From Pseudomonadota bacterium (GTDB taxonomy: Bacteria; Pseudomonadota; Gammaproteobacteria; Burkholderiales; Thiobacillaceae), in the NCBI GenBank assembly GCA_029558905.1, contig JAKQCX010000027.1, positions 186,001 to 250,000 on the forward strand: DNA of 64,000 nucleotides, given 5' to 3'. Below, piece by piece: positions 8,477 through 18,809 of this stretch. Under the pieces are notes generated by a model. It was not told the origin of the DNA. It saw only the letters and a list, made by a program, of their open reading frames with translations, and made no database searches. How positions within the stretch are numbered: position 1 is the stretch's first letter; every line of letters begins with the position of its first letter. A program made the position numbers and the translations under genes.

Positions 8477-9157
8477 TTATTTGTTCACCGGGGAGTTCGG
8501 ATCGAACAGATAGGCCATGATGTCGAGAATGTCCTTCTGGCTCAGGATGTTCTTGGTGCCCGAACGCGGCATGATGGTGCAGGCGTAGTAAGTGTGCGGG
8601 TTGTAGATCACCTCGTAGGTGTATTTCAGCATGTCCTCGCTGTTACCCCTTAGCTTGCCGTAGCCGGTGAGCACCGTGCCGAGGGTGCCGCCGGTCCGGT
8701 CGGTGGCGATCTGATGGCAGTTGTAGCAGTTGGCGCCGACCTCCCTGGTCTTGTGGTTATCCGGGTTGTTGCCGAGCCTGAAGCCAAAACCGGACCAGGC
8801 CAGTTCCCGGCCCCGTTTCCAGTCGCCCAGCTTGAAGCCTCCGGCCGGATATTTGATGGAAGCGGCCGCATCGGCCATGATCTTTGCACGGGTCTGGTCA
8901 TCCAGTTCCTGACCCTTCTTCAGGGAACAGGCCTTCTGCAAATCATCCTGTACCACACGGGAGCGGGCCGTGGTGCCTTCCTGGGTGGGCTGGTCGAGAT
9001 CGAAGCTGCCAGACTCCAAGGTCAGATACTCCGCCAGGGCCTCCGGGGTCATCTTGGAATAGTCCACCTTGCCGGTATTGGTGGCGGCGCAACCGCCGGT
9101 GAGCAGCAATGACGTGGCGGCCAGAATGGATGCCGCTACAAGGTTCTTCTTGAACAT
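8477..9157 (-). CDS. soxX: Sulfur oxidation c-type cytochrome SoxX
   Basis: SoxX is the small monoheme subunit of SoxXA, which links thiosulfate to the carrier SoxYZ in the periplasm. The 226-aa precursor has an N-terminal signal ending near LTGGC (Cys23), so it may be lipid-anchored. One heme motif CYNCH lies at 144-148, with a distal methionine in IMPRSG (Met196). It is longer than the minimal SoxX because of an N-terminal extension (about 25-110), as in the Thiobacillus-type proteins. An AGGAG site precedes the ATG. It is co-directional with soxA, 37 bp downstream. Confidence 0.92.
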   Translation of the reverse strand: MFKKNLVAASILAATSLLLTGGCAATNTGKVDYSKMTPEALAEYLTLESGSFDLDQPTQEGTTARSRVVQDDLQKACSLKKGQELDDQTRAKIMADAAASIKYPAGGFKLGDWKRGRELAWSGFGFRLGNNPDNHKTREVGANCYNCHQIATDRTGGTLGTVLTGYGKLRGNSEDMLKYTYEVIYNPHTYYACTIMPRSGTKNILSQKDILDIMAYLFDPNSPVNK

Positions 9158-9194
9158 GGGGTGGTCTCCTGTTTGATTCGATGGAATTGGAAGA

Positions 9195-10040
9195 TCAGCG
9201 CTTCAGGTCAGGCAGGATGGCAGGCTGGCCGCGGGCGGCATCGGTCCAGAAGGAGATCACCGCGATCGAGGCGTCAGAGCCGGCGGTGACGTTGGGATAG
9301 CGCATTTGCCAATAGCAGTCGTACAGGCGGTGCGAGCTGCTGCGGGTGGCCTCATGGCTGAAACGGTAGGCCGGCCAGGAAATCGCCTTGCTCCAGTCGG
9401 CCGGGTCGGATACGCCCGGCAGCACGGAGGCGCGAATGCGCTGACCCGTCTGCGAGTGACAGGCGGCGCAGTTGAAGTCCATGTTTCCGGAGCGGCGGTA
9501 GAACATGACCTCGCCCGTATCCCGCATGAGCTTCTCCATCGGGTGGTTGAGGGGCGGGTTCCAGGGCATGCCATTGGACTTGCTGGCGATGTAGGCCTGC
9601 AGCACGGTGGTGTCCGCCGTGTGTCCGTGCTTCACCTTGATGGCGGGGTCCTGATCGGTGAAACCCTGCAGGGTCTTCATGCAGTATTCCAGCCTGGCCT
9701 GGATGTCCATGACCTTGCCGGCGTCGGCGAAGTAGCGCGGCAGTTCCACATAGGCACCCTCCAGCACGCCAGGGCCTTTGCCGAAATCACATTTCTCCAG
9801 GGAGGCGTTCTTGGGCCCCCGCGGTTGCCTGAACAGCTTCTCGCCTGCCTCCACGGAATCCCAGGCGGGGTTGTCCGGCATCATCATGAGGTTCTGCGGG
9901 CTCTGGACCAGGTAGGTGGAGTCTGGGTTCTTCGCGATCAGCTCTTCCATGACCTCTTCCGGCAGCTGCGCCGAATAGACGCTGCTGGCGCCGAATGCGA
10001 CGAGCGCGGCGGATAGTGACGACAAGGTGCGTTTGAACAT
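9195..10040 (-). CDS. soxA: Sulfur oxidation cytochrome SoxA (monoheme type)
   Basis: SoxA carries the catalytic heme of SoxXA, which conjugates thiosulfate to a cysteine of SoxY. The 281-aa precursor has a signal peptide (cleavage near residue 24). It contains only one CXXCH (CAACH, 191-195) plus the active-site cysteine in DCYWQMRYP (Cys242), the persulfide-type heme ligand. The N-terminal heme of diheme SoxA is absent; Cys84 and Cys120 may form the replacement disulfide. The GQRIRASVLPGV segment is typical. An AAAGGAG site lies 7 nt before the ATG. soxYZ, soxB and soxCD are not in the window. Confidence 0.94.
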   Translation of the reverse strand: MFKRTLSSLSAALVAFGASSVYSAQLPEEVMEELIAKNPDSTYLVQSPQNLMMMPDNPAWDSVEAGEKLFRQPRGPKNASLEKCDFGKGPGVLEGAYVELPRYFADAGKVMDIQARLEYCMKTLQGFTDQDPAIKVKHGHTADTTVLQAYIASKSNGMPWNPPLNHPMEKLMRDTGEVMFYRRSGNMDFNCAACHSQTGQRIRASVLPGVSDPADWSKAISWPAYRFSHEATRSSSHRLYDCYWQMRYPNVTAGSDASIAVISFWTDAARGQPAILPDLKR

Positions 10041-10438
10041 GTATGTCTCCTTTTGTAGGGATTGCGGAGGGGTACTCGCATCATCCTGACGCCGCCACGG
10101 CGGTCACCAGGTGAATGAGTAGGTTATAGATTACTCGACGGTGCGGCAATTGAACCCACTCTCCAAGTGGCGCACGGAAATTCTAAGAATTGCCGCTGTA
10201 TCACGTAAGGTATATTCGTCTCAGCCCATGGGGGCTGGCGGCTCCATGCGTCCGTGTGGGCCGCCTTTCCCGCGGCCGGGCGGAATGCGGGCGCAGCCTC
10301 GCGAAGGCACGTACCGGCCGGTTCCGGCCCCCGCGAAAACCGTGCACGGGGCTGGCAGGGTTGCCCTCCCGCCCGGAGAATGCGTACAGCCAGGACGCCG
10401 GACCGTCCCGGTCTTCCATCAAACCTTCGGAGTCTTTC
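10041..10438. promoter_or_regulatory. Divergent control region between soxA and the CMD-Rieske gene
   Basis: This 398-bp gap holds a 9-bp inverted repeat, GCGGCAATT (10143-10151) and AATTGCCGC (10188-10196), overlapping a second dyad AATTC-TAA-GAATT (10179-10191). Each long arm contains a TTGCCG pointing outwards and followed after 15 bp by a -10-like hexamer: TATATT at 10211-10216 rightwards, TATAAC (complement of 10123-10128) leftwards. These could be paired divergent promoters around a shared operator. The 15-bp spacers are shorter than the sigma-70 optimum, so this is tentative. The rest (10220-10438) is GC-rich and shows nothing else. Confidence 0.35.
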
Positions 10439-11065
10439 ATGAGCGATGCGCTGAACTACCTGGTGCGGGTACGCGGTGACGCCCTGGGCCACTACTTCAA
10501 GTTTCTCAAGGAGGCGGGGCGCCACCTGGATCCCAAGACCCGCAGCCTGATCTCGGTGATCACCAAGGTCCATGCCCAGACCGAGACGGGCCTCAGGCAG
10601 TATCTCCTGCAGGCCCTGCGTGTTGGCTGCAGCCCCATGGAAGTCCTGGATGCCCTGCTCATGGCGTTTCCCGCCCTGGGTCTGACCAAGATCGTGTGGG
10701 CCACAGAGATCATTCTGGACCTGGACATTCCCGGGTTTTCGCCCGAGCTCATGGCCAGCCCGCCGCAGTGGCGGGATGTGATGGCGGAGGCGGACATCGC
10801 CGAGGGCGAGACGCAGCGGGTGGAGACTCCCACCCGCTCGGTGTTCGTGTACCGGGAAGGCGACCGGTTCAAGGTCTATGACACACACTGCCCGCATCAG
10901 CTTACCGACATGCCCTGCGAGGCCGTGCGGGGCAAGACCCTTACCTGCCCCACGCACCAGTGGACGTTCGATGTCAGCACGGGCGCCTGCATCGAGAATG
11001 GCAAATACCCCTTGACGGCCTTCGATACCCGCGTGGAAGAGGGGCGCCTGCTGGCCTACTGGTGA
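10439..11065 (+). CDS. Carboxymuconolactone decarboxylase-like / Rieske [2Fe-2S] fusion
   Basis: This is a 208-aa two-domain protein. Residues about 15-95 are an AhpD/CMD-type helical domain (KTRSLISVITKVHAQTETGL, then GCSPMEVLDALLMAFPALG). Residues about 120-208 are a Rieske ferredoxin domain with CPH (Cys151, His153) and CPTH (Cys170, His173). The AhpD catalytic CXXC is missing, so peroxidase activity via that motif is unlikely. The Rieske half resembles small oxygenase-type ferredoxins. There is no signal peptide, so it is cytoplasmic. It is divergent from soxA. A role in electron transfer is inferred and the substrate is unknown. The start is the ATG that opens the CMD domain. Confidence 0.8.
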   Translation: MSDALNYLVRVRGDALGHYFKFLKEAGRHLDPKTRSLISVITKVHAQTETGLRQYLLQALRVGCSPMEVLDALLMAFPALGLTKIVWATEIILDLDIPGFSPELMASPPQWRDVMAEADIAEGETQRVETPTRSVFVYREGDRFKVYDTHCPHQLTDMPCEAVRGKTLTCPTHQWTFDVSTGACIENGKYPLTAFDTRVEEGRLLAYW

Positions 11066-11117
11066 GCGTGCCCGGAGCCGGGAGGCCCGCCCGTTTCCCG
11101 TATCCCGGACGGGTTCG

Positions 11118-11870
11118 TCAGCCGATCGTGTAGCCGCCGTCGACGACGATTTCCTGACCGTAGATGTTCCTGGCCGCGTCGGAGGCCAGGAAGACGGAGG
11201 TTTCGGCGATGTCGGCGGCGGCACCGAAGGTTCCGGTCATGAGGCGGGCGTTGATTTTCTCGGCCACCGCGCCCAGCACATCGGGCGGCAGGCCTACCGT
11301 GCCCCACAGGGGGGTGGCGATGGGGCCGGGGGCGATCGAATTCACGCGGATACCCCGCGGTGCCAGTTCCGCCGCCAGGGTTTGAGACAGGGATTTCAGG
11401 GCCGCCTTGCTGGCACTGTAGATGGCCAGACCGGGAAAACCCACCTGCGTGAGAAAGGTGGTGATGAACTGTATGGATGCGCCCTGGCGCAGATGCGGCA
11501 GGAACAGCCGGGCCGTTTCCACGGCGCCATACAGGTTGACCGAAAACTGCAGGTCGAAGGCCTCGGCGGTGCTCTCCTCGAAGGGCACGGCCCGGGCGAT
11601 ACCGGCGTTGGGCACCAGGATATCCACGCCGCCATGGGCCTGGACGGTCTGCGCGACCAGGCGTTGCAGGTCGGCGTTTTGCGTGACGTCCCCGGTCACG
11701 GCGAGGACCTGCCCCGTATGCTGGGCCACCAGTTCCTCCAGGGCCGCGCCGTTGCGGGCAAAGGCCACGACCTTGGCCCCCTCCGCCGTGTAGTGCCGCA
11801 CGATTTCGCGGCCGATTCCGCTGCTGGCACCCGTAACGACCGCGACCTTGCCTTCAAGGCGTTTCTGCAT
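11118..11870 (-). CDS. Short-chain dehydrogenase/reductase
   Basis: This 250-aa classical SDR has a TGASSGIG nucleotide-binding motif near residue 15, NAG around 90, and a catalytic YSASK preceded by a threonine/serine-rich strand (FITTFLTQVGF). The usual Ser of the Ser-Tyr-Lys triad appears replaced by Thr in this strand. Sequence features cannot identify the substrate. The start at 11870 is chosen because an AGGAG lies 8 nt upstream; a longer frame to 12032 adds a proline-rich stretch with no domain. Confidence 0.85.
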   Translation of the reverse strand: MQKRLEGKVAVVTGASSGIGREIVRHYTAEGAKVVAFARNGAALEELVAQHTGQVLAVTGDVTQNADLQRLVAQTVQAHGGVDILVPNAGIARAVPFEESTAEAFDLQFSVNLYGAVETARLFLPHLRQGASIQFITTFLTQVGFPGLAIYSASKAALKSLSQTLAAELAPRGIRVNSIAPGPIATPLWGTVGLPPDVLGAVAEKINARLMTGTFGAAADIAETSVFLASDAARNIYGQEIVVDGGYTIG

Positions 11871-12061
11871 GGCGAGCTCCTGTGAGTGGGGTCCGGAAAT
11901 CTGCGTCGCACCCGATTTCCGTACATGCGGGTTCGGGCCATCCGTGGGAGACGTGCGAACCGGAAGGGGAGGGCCCGGCGGCGCCGCGACAGGGTGCGGC
12001 GCATGCGCCTGACGCACCATGATGTTTGTCAATCAGGCATGGGCCCCGCGGCGCACGCACA

Positions 12062-12784
12062 TCAATAACCGTAGAACGTTTCGCTGCGCACATCATCCTC
12101 GTCCATACCCGCGGCGGCCAGGGTGGCGCGCATGGCTTCCACCATGGCCGCGGGGCCGGAGACGTAGAAGATGGGCTGGGCGAGGGGCTGGACGGCGCGC
12201 AGCACCAAGGCACGGTCGATCTTGCCCGTGGCACCTGCCCAGGGCTGGGAGGCGCCCGTCATATTGGTCATGGTGGCGATCAGGTGGAAGCGTGGAAGTC
12301 GTTGCTGCAGGCCTTGCAACTCGGCCAGGAATGCCGCGTCCTCGGGACGACGGTTGGAATACAGCAACACCAGGTCCCGCTGTGCACCTTGCTGTGCGGC
12401 ATGTCTGAGCATGCTCATGAAGGGCGTGATGCCGATGCCGCCGGCGATCAGTACCGCCGCGCGGTCCGGGTTCTTGTGCAAAAGCAGCGCGCCGAAGGGC
12501 CCATCGAGCTCAAGTGGCGTACCGGTCTCCAGCGCGCCCAGGGCGTGCTTGTAGGCGCTGTCGCGCATGCGTGTGGCGAAGACCAGTTCGGCTTCATGGG
12601 GTGCGCTGACGATGGAAAAGGTATGCCGGGTATCCGTCGAGTCGCCATCTTTCGCGCCGGGCAGGATCACATCCATGGCCTGCCCCGGACGGAAGTCGAA
12701 GCCGGCTGGTTTTTCCAGGTGAAAGGCCATGGTGCCCGCGGCGACCAGGTCGCGGGTTTGCAGGTGGGTGTGGTACGTAGCCAT
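12062..12784 (-). CDS. Ferredoxin/flavodoxin-NADP reductase-like flavoprotein
   Basis: This 240-aa protein has a FAD-binding beta-barrel (RHTFSIVSAP, variant of the RxYS motif) and an NAD(P)-binding domain (GGIGITPFMSMLRHA; YVSGPAAMVEAM). The C terminus ends in an aromatic (SETFYGY), as in FNR-type reductases. There is no iron-sulfur domain, so it would pass electrons to a separate partner. The CMD-Rieske protein encoded 1 kb away is a possible acceptor (inference). It is transcribed leftwards toward the SDR, with a 191-bp gap that shows no clear signals. Confidence 0.85.
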   Translation of the reverse strand: MATYHTHLQTRDLVAAGTMAFHLEKPAGFDFRPGQAMDVILPGAKDGDSTDTRHTFSIVSAPHEAELVFATRMRDSAYKHALGALETGTPLELDGPFGALLLHKNPDRAAVLIAGGIGITPFMSMLRHAAQQGAQRDLVLLYSNRRPEDAAFLAELQGLQQRLPRFHLIATMTNMTGASQPWAGATGKIDRALVLRAVQPLAQPIFYVSGPAAMVEAMRATLAAAGMDEDDVRSETFYGY

Positions 12785-12849
12785 GTGGACTCCTTGCGTG
12801 CGGGGTTGAGAATGGCATGCAGGCGCGGTTCACGCCATGCCCGATGTGT

Positions 12850-12864
12850 CGGGGGATGTCCCCC
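12850..12864 (-). terminator. Hairpin after glgP
   Basis: GGGGGA-TG-TCCCCC lies 22 bp downstream of the glgP stop on the minus strand. The stem is short (functionally 5 bp) and no T-run follows, so it is a weak terminator candidate. Confidence 0.3.
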
Positions 12865-12885
12865 ACGGCGCGCGCGCCCCGCGCA

Positions 12886-15420
<2,535 letters not shown>

Positions 15421-15497
15421 GGTCGGCAGGGGATGTATTGGCGGAGGGGGGGAGGATAAGGCCGCGACTGGTGACTGAAAACCGGAGAAACATGCCA

Positions 15498-15512
15498 GAC
15501 GGGTATCCCGTC
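15498..15512 (-). terminator. Hairpin after the 194-aa membrane protein gene
   Basis: GACGGG-TAT-CCCGTC forms a 6-bp stem 8 bp past the stop of the gene at 15520-16104 and upstream of glgP. It is probably a terminator, although it lacks a T-run. Confidence 0.4.
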
Positions 15513-15519
15513 CGGGGGG

Positions 15520-16104
15520 TCATGCGCCCGGGAAGTGCCTGCGCAGGCGTTCCAGTTCGGCGAGATAGTGCTCCCCGTCGCCGTAGTCCAGGAACAACGG
15601 ATAGCGTTCGTGGGCCTGGGCCAGGTGGCGGGCATGCTTGATGGGACACCAGAACTGCTCCGTGCGTGCCACGATCTCGCGGGAGTAGGCCAGCAGACCA
15701 TTGGCGTAGCTGCAATAGACGCAGTGCATGCGCTCGATCCAGTTCAGGTAGGGCAGCAGGCCCCGGTCGAAGGCGAAGAAGTCCCGGCGCCGCACGCGCG
15801 GGATGCGATATACGGGAAAGCAGATCCACTGGTAGCCGGTCACCGCCAGGTCCAACAGCAACAGGGGCAGGAGGGCGCCATAGATGACCGGGGCCGTGAG
15901 GATATACAGCACCGGGGCCTCCAGCAGGTAGCGCAGGCTGCCGCGGCGCAGACGCTGCTGCATGGCCCGCATTTCCTGTTCGAAGCGCACGCGGCGGTCC
16001 TCGATGCGGTAGCGGAAGCGTGCCCGCTTCTCCTCCAGGTCTGCCTCCAGCTCGGCCTGCAGTTCCTGGATGCGGTGCATGAGTTCTTCGATGCGTGGAT
16101 TCAT
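15520..16104 (-). CDS. Conserved membrane protein with CXXC and CPIKH motifs (unknown function)
   Basis: This 194-aa protein starts with a charged coiled coil (about 1-50, [20 protein letters not shown]), has a hydrophobic pair of helices (about 60-100), and ends with a soluble cysteine-containing region. That region shows [17 protein letters not shown] (two Cys spaced CXXC) and [11 protein letters not shown]. The three cysteines and nearby histidines could bind metal or form a redox site (inference). I do not recognise a named family. The ATG at 16104 has a GGAG 8-9 nt upstream; an upstream in-frame ATG adds 22 residues without features. Confidence 0.75.
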   Translation of the reverse strand: MNPRIEELMHRIQELQAELEADLEEKRARFRYRIEDRRVRFEQEMRAMQQRLRRGSLRYLLEAPVLYILTAPVIYGALLPLLLLDLAVTGYQWICFPVYRIPRVRRRDFFAFDRGLLPYLNWIERMHCVYCSYANGLLAYSREIVARTEQFWCPIKHARHLAQAHERYPLFLDYGDGEHYLAELERLRRHFPGA

Positions 16105-16508
16105 GGGGTGCTCCGGGCGGACGGACGGCCCGATGGTACAGTCTGGGACAGGCATGGGCGGCCTGGGCACATGTCCGGCCCGTGCCGGGTCATGCGCGGG
16201 AGGCCAGAGAACGGCTCAAGCGCGGGCTTGTGGATGCCGATAGCGCGAGACAGAGACAGCACGGATGGCGAGGGGGGCCGCCCGATGCCGCGCGGCATGC
16301 CGTTCCGAGCGCGGCGGGGGAGCGTCGGGGCCGGCCTGCTCTCGCCGGGCTGGCCCATGCCGTGGCGCTTCCCGAACCCGTTCCGTGCAAGGTCGCGACG
16401 GGATGTGGACAGAATACCGGGGTCGGGTCCCGCGCACGCAGGCATGTCAAGGTCGTGGCCGTGTGTCGAAGGCAAGCACGCATCCGGAAACCATTGAATC
16501 GAGCCGCC
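16105..16508. other. 404-bp divergent gap before the chemoreceptor gene
   Basis: It lies between the leftward 194-aa gene and the rightward chemoreceptor. Apart from a sigma-28-like candidate at 16216-16243 I see no repeats, RNA genes or convincing small genes in it. Open frames crossing it are GC-rich readthroughs. Confidence 0.5.
16216..16243 (+). promoter_or_regulatory. Possible sigma-28 (FliA) promoter for the chemoreceptor
   Basis: TCAA at 16216 followed after 16 bp by GCCGATAG (16236-16243) resembles the FliA consensus TAAA-N15-GCCGATAA with two base changes and one extra spacer base. Chemoreceptor genes are classic FliA targets. It is 265 bp from the start codon, which is long, so confidence is low. 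Confidence 0.3.
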
Positions 16509-18491
16509 ATGTTCAAGAACACCATACGCCAACGCCTGCTCTGGCTTTCCCTTGTTCCCTTCCTGTTGATCCTGCTGGCCTCGGCCATTCTGATTCGAGG
16601 TTCCTACGCGCGCCATGAGGAGGCCCGGGTGACGCGCAACATCATGGCCGTGGCCATGGCCGCCGGCGATCTGATCCATGCCTTGCAGATCGAGCGGGGT
16701 ACCACCTCCGGCTATCTGAAGTCGGAAGGCAAGAAATTCATGGATCGGCTGCCCGTGGTGCGCGCGGATGGCGACATACAGCGGGAACGGATCCGCGCAG
16801 AGGCTGGCAAGCTGGCCGCCATGCGGCTTCCTCGCGTGCATGATGCGCTGGCCAGGGCGCTGACCCAACTGGCAGGCCTGGAGGAATTGCGCACGCAGGC
16901 CGACCGGCAGGCCTTGGCGGCAGACAGGGCGGTCAGCCAGTACACCGCCTGGATTGCCGTCCTGAAGGAAGTCATCCAGCTGACCGAGGCCCATGTCCAG
17001 GACCCGGATAACCTGCGCCGGATCACGTCCTATCTCAGCCTGGTCAATGCCAAGGAACGGGCCGGGCAGGAGCGGGCACTGGTGACGGGGCTGCTTGGCG
17101 GCAACCAGGCCTCCCAGGCGGATATCCTGCAGGTCCAGCGGCTCGTGGCCATGCAGGAGAGCCATGCCGACATGTTCCGCATCTATGCGGACCGGGACAT
17201 GCGTGTCTCCCTGGAAAGGGCCCTGGCCTCCCCTGCCGCGGATGGGGTGCGGCAGATGCGAACCGCTCTGCTGACCGGTCCAGTCCCGGATGGCATCGGC
17301 CTGGATGCCGAAGAGTGGTTCCGCGCGGCATCGACCAGGATCGCTGACATGCATGCGACCGAACAGGAACTGTCCGCCGATATTTCAGCCCACGCCGCGC
17401 AAGCCGAGCATGAGGCCCGTTCCGCCCTGATGGTCTATGTGGCCGTGGTTCTGGGCGCATTGCTGGGAGGGGTCGTCGCCACCCTCAAGCTGACGGCCGG
17501 CATCGTGGTGCCGCTGCACAGGCAAGTCACCGCGGCCGAGGAGATCATCCAGAGCCGGGATCTGACCCGCAAGGTACCGGCCGCCGGCCCGGATGAGGTG
17601 ATGCGGGCGGCGGAGGCCTTCAACGATCTGATCCAGTATTTCCACGACACCATCGCCGAGCTGAACCAGTCCAGCCAGTACATGGCGGGGGTCTCCACCA
17701 CCCTGTCCGGCACCAGCCATGAGATGCAGCTCAGCGCGGCGGCCCAGACCGATGCGGCCGCCGCGGTGGTGTCGGCCATCGAGGAGGCCTCGACCAACAT
17801 CAGCGCGACTTCCAGCCATACCGAGTCCGTGGCCGGCCTGGTCAATTCGGCCCGGACGAGCACGGAAGAAACGATCCAGGTGATGGGCAATACGGTGCAG
17901 CAGATCCGGGCCATCGTCGGCCAGATCGAGTCGGCTTCCGAGAACGTCACCAGCCTGCTGGAATCCTCGGAACGCATCGGCGGCATCGTCAGGATGATTC
18001 AGGAGATCGCGGAGCAGACCAACCTGCTGGCCCTGAACGCCGCCATCGAAGCGGCCAGGGCCGGCGAGCAGGGGCGGGGTTTCGCCGTGGTGGCGGATGA
18101 GGTGAGGAAGCTGGCCGAGCGCGCCACCAGTTCCACCAAGGAGATCGGTCAGGTCATCCAGGTCATGCAGGCCGGTGTGCAGTCCAGCGTGGCCTCCATG
18201 ACCTCGGCCACCAACCTGGTGAACGACAGCGTGCGCATGGTGAACGATTCTGAATCCGTGCTGAACCGCATCGACCGTCAATCCCGAGAGGCCAACGAGA
18301 GCGTGCGCTCCATCGCCATGGCCCTCAAGGCCCAGGAAGGCAGTATCCACCAGGTGGCCGTCAGTATCGAGAAGATCGCCCACATGGCGGAGCGCAACGA
18401 CGAAGTGGCCGAAGCCACGGAGAGGCTGGCCCAAGAGATGAGCCAGCTCACCACCACCCTCAGCGCATCCGTTTCCCGCTTCAGGACCTGA
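16509..18491 (+). CDS. Methyl-accepting chemotaxis protein with NIT sensor domain
   Basis: This 660-aa transmembrane chemoreceptor has TM1 at about 11-31 and a large periplasmic NIT-type helical domain. The latter includes the nitrate/nitrite-sensing signature [20 protein letters not shown] near residue 57. TM2 (about 300-325) is followed by HAMP. The cytoplasmic signalling hairpin has the invariant tip [20 protein letters not shown] and [20 protein letters not shown] domains bind nitrate or nitrite in characterised members; ligand identity here is inferred. No che genes are nearby, so it is an orphan receptor. The protein ends in [13 protein letters not shown] with no CheR-tethering pentapeptide. 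Confidence 0.93.
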   Translation: MFKNTIRQRLLWLSLVPFLLILLASAILIRGSYARHEEARVTRNIMAVAMAAGDLIHALQIERGTTSGYLKSEGKKFMDRLPVVRADGDIQRERIRAEAGKLAAMRLPRVHDALARALTQLAGLEELRTQADRQALAADRAVSQYTAWIAVLKEVIQLTEAHVQDPDNLRRITSYLSLVNAKERAGQERALVTGLLGGNQASQADILQVQRLVAMQESHADMFRIYADRDMRVSLERALASPAADGVRQMRTALLTGPVPDGIGLDAEEWFRAASTRIADMHATEQELSADISAHAAQAEHEARSALMVYVAVVLGALLGGVVATLKLTAGIVVPLHRQVTAAEEIIQSRDLTRKVPAAGPDEVMRAAEAFNDLIQYFHDTIAELNQSSQYMAGVSTTLSGTSHEMQLSAAAQTDAAAAVVSAIEEASTNISATSSHTESVAGLVNSARTSTEETIQVMGNTVQQIRAIVGQIESASENVTSLLESSERIGGIVRMIQEIAEQTNLLALNAAIEAARAGEQGRGFAVVADEVRKLAERATSSTKEIGQVIQVMQAGVQSSVASMTSATNLVNDSVRMVNDSESVLNRIDRQSREANESVRSIAMALKAQEGSIHQVAVSIEKIAHMAERNDEVAEATERLAQEMSQLTTTLSASVSRFRT

Positions 18492-18574
18492 GTGCGCAGC
18501 AGGGTTGTGGGACGCGCCGAGAGCTGGCGCGGCGTGGAAGGGCAGGCTGATCCGTGCGGATCCGTCTCGGTGCA

Positions 18575-18735
18575 GATTCCTCACTGCGTTCGGAATGACA
18601 TTCGCCGGCGTTCGGCATGATATTCGCCGACGCTCGATATGGCATTCATAGGTGCTCGGAGTAGCTTCATCGGTGCTCGGGGTGGTTTTGTCGGCGCTGG
18701 ATGACGTCTTGTGCCGTCCGGGATGACAGCCTTCG
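18575..18735. repeat. Degenerate 21-22 bp tandem repeat array, locus 1
   Basis: Six to seven imperfect units follow one another: unit starts at 18586, 18608, 18630, 18652, 18673 and 18694, with a seventh trailing to about 18735. Each has a core like GCGTTCGGAATGACATTCG. The first unit is part of a 27-bp sequence (18574-18600, ending CTGCGTTCGGAATGACA) that recurs exactly, inverted, at 62278-62304, where a second array of related 20-21 bp units sits. It fills the gap between the chemoreceptor and an SDR gene. The array is not CRISPR-like, having no spacers. Confidence 0.75.
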
Positions 18736-18809
18736 AGGCTCGCAACGCCCATCCCCGCAACATTGCGTCACCTTAGGCCGTGCCGGGACGACATGCGAAA
18801 ATTCCCGCC

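Noticed and set aside
18574-18735. Small RNA gene or attenuator
   Set aside because: Periodicity is that of tandem repeats; no stable stem with a T-run is seen.
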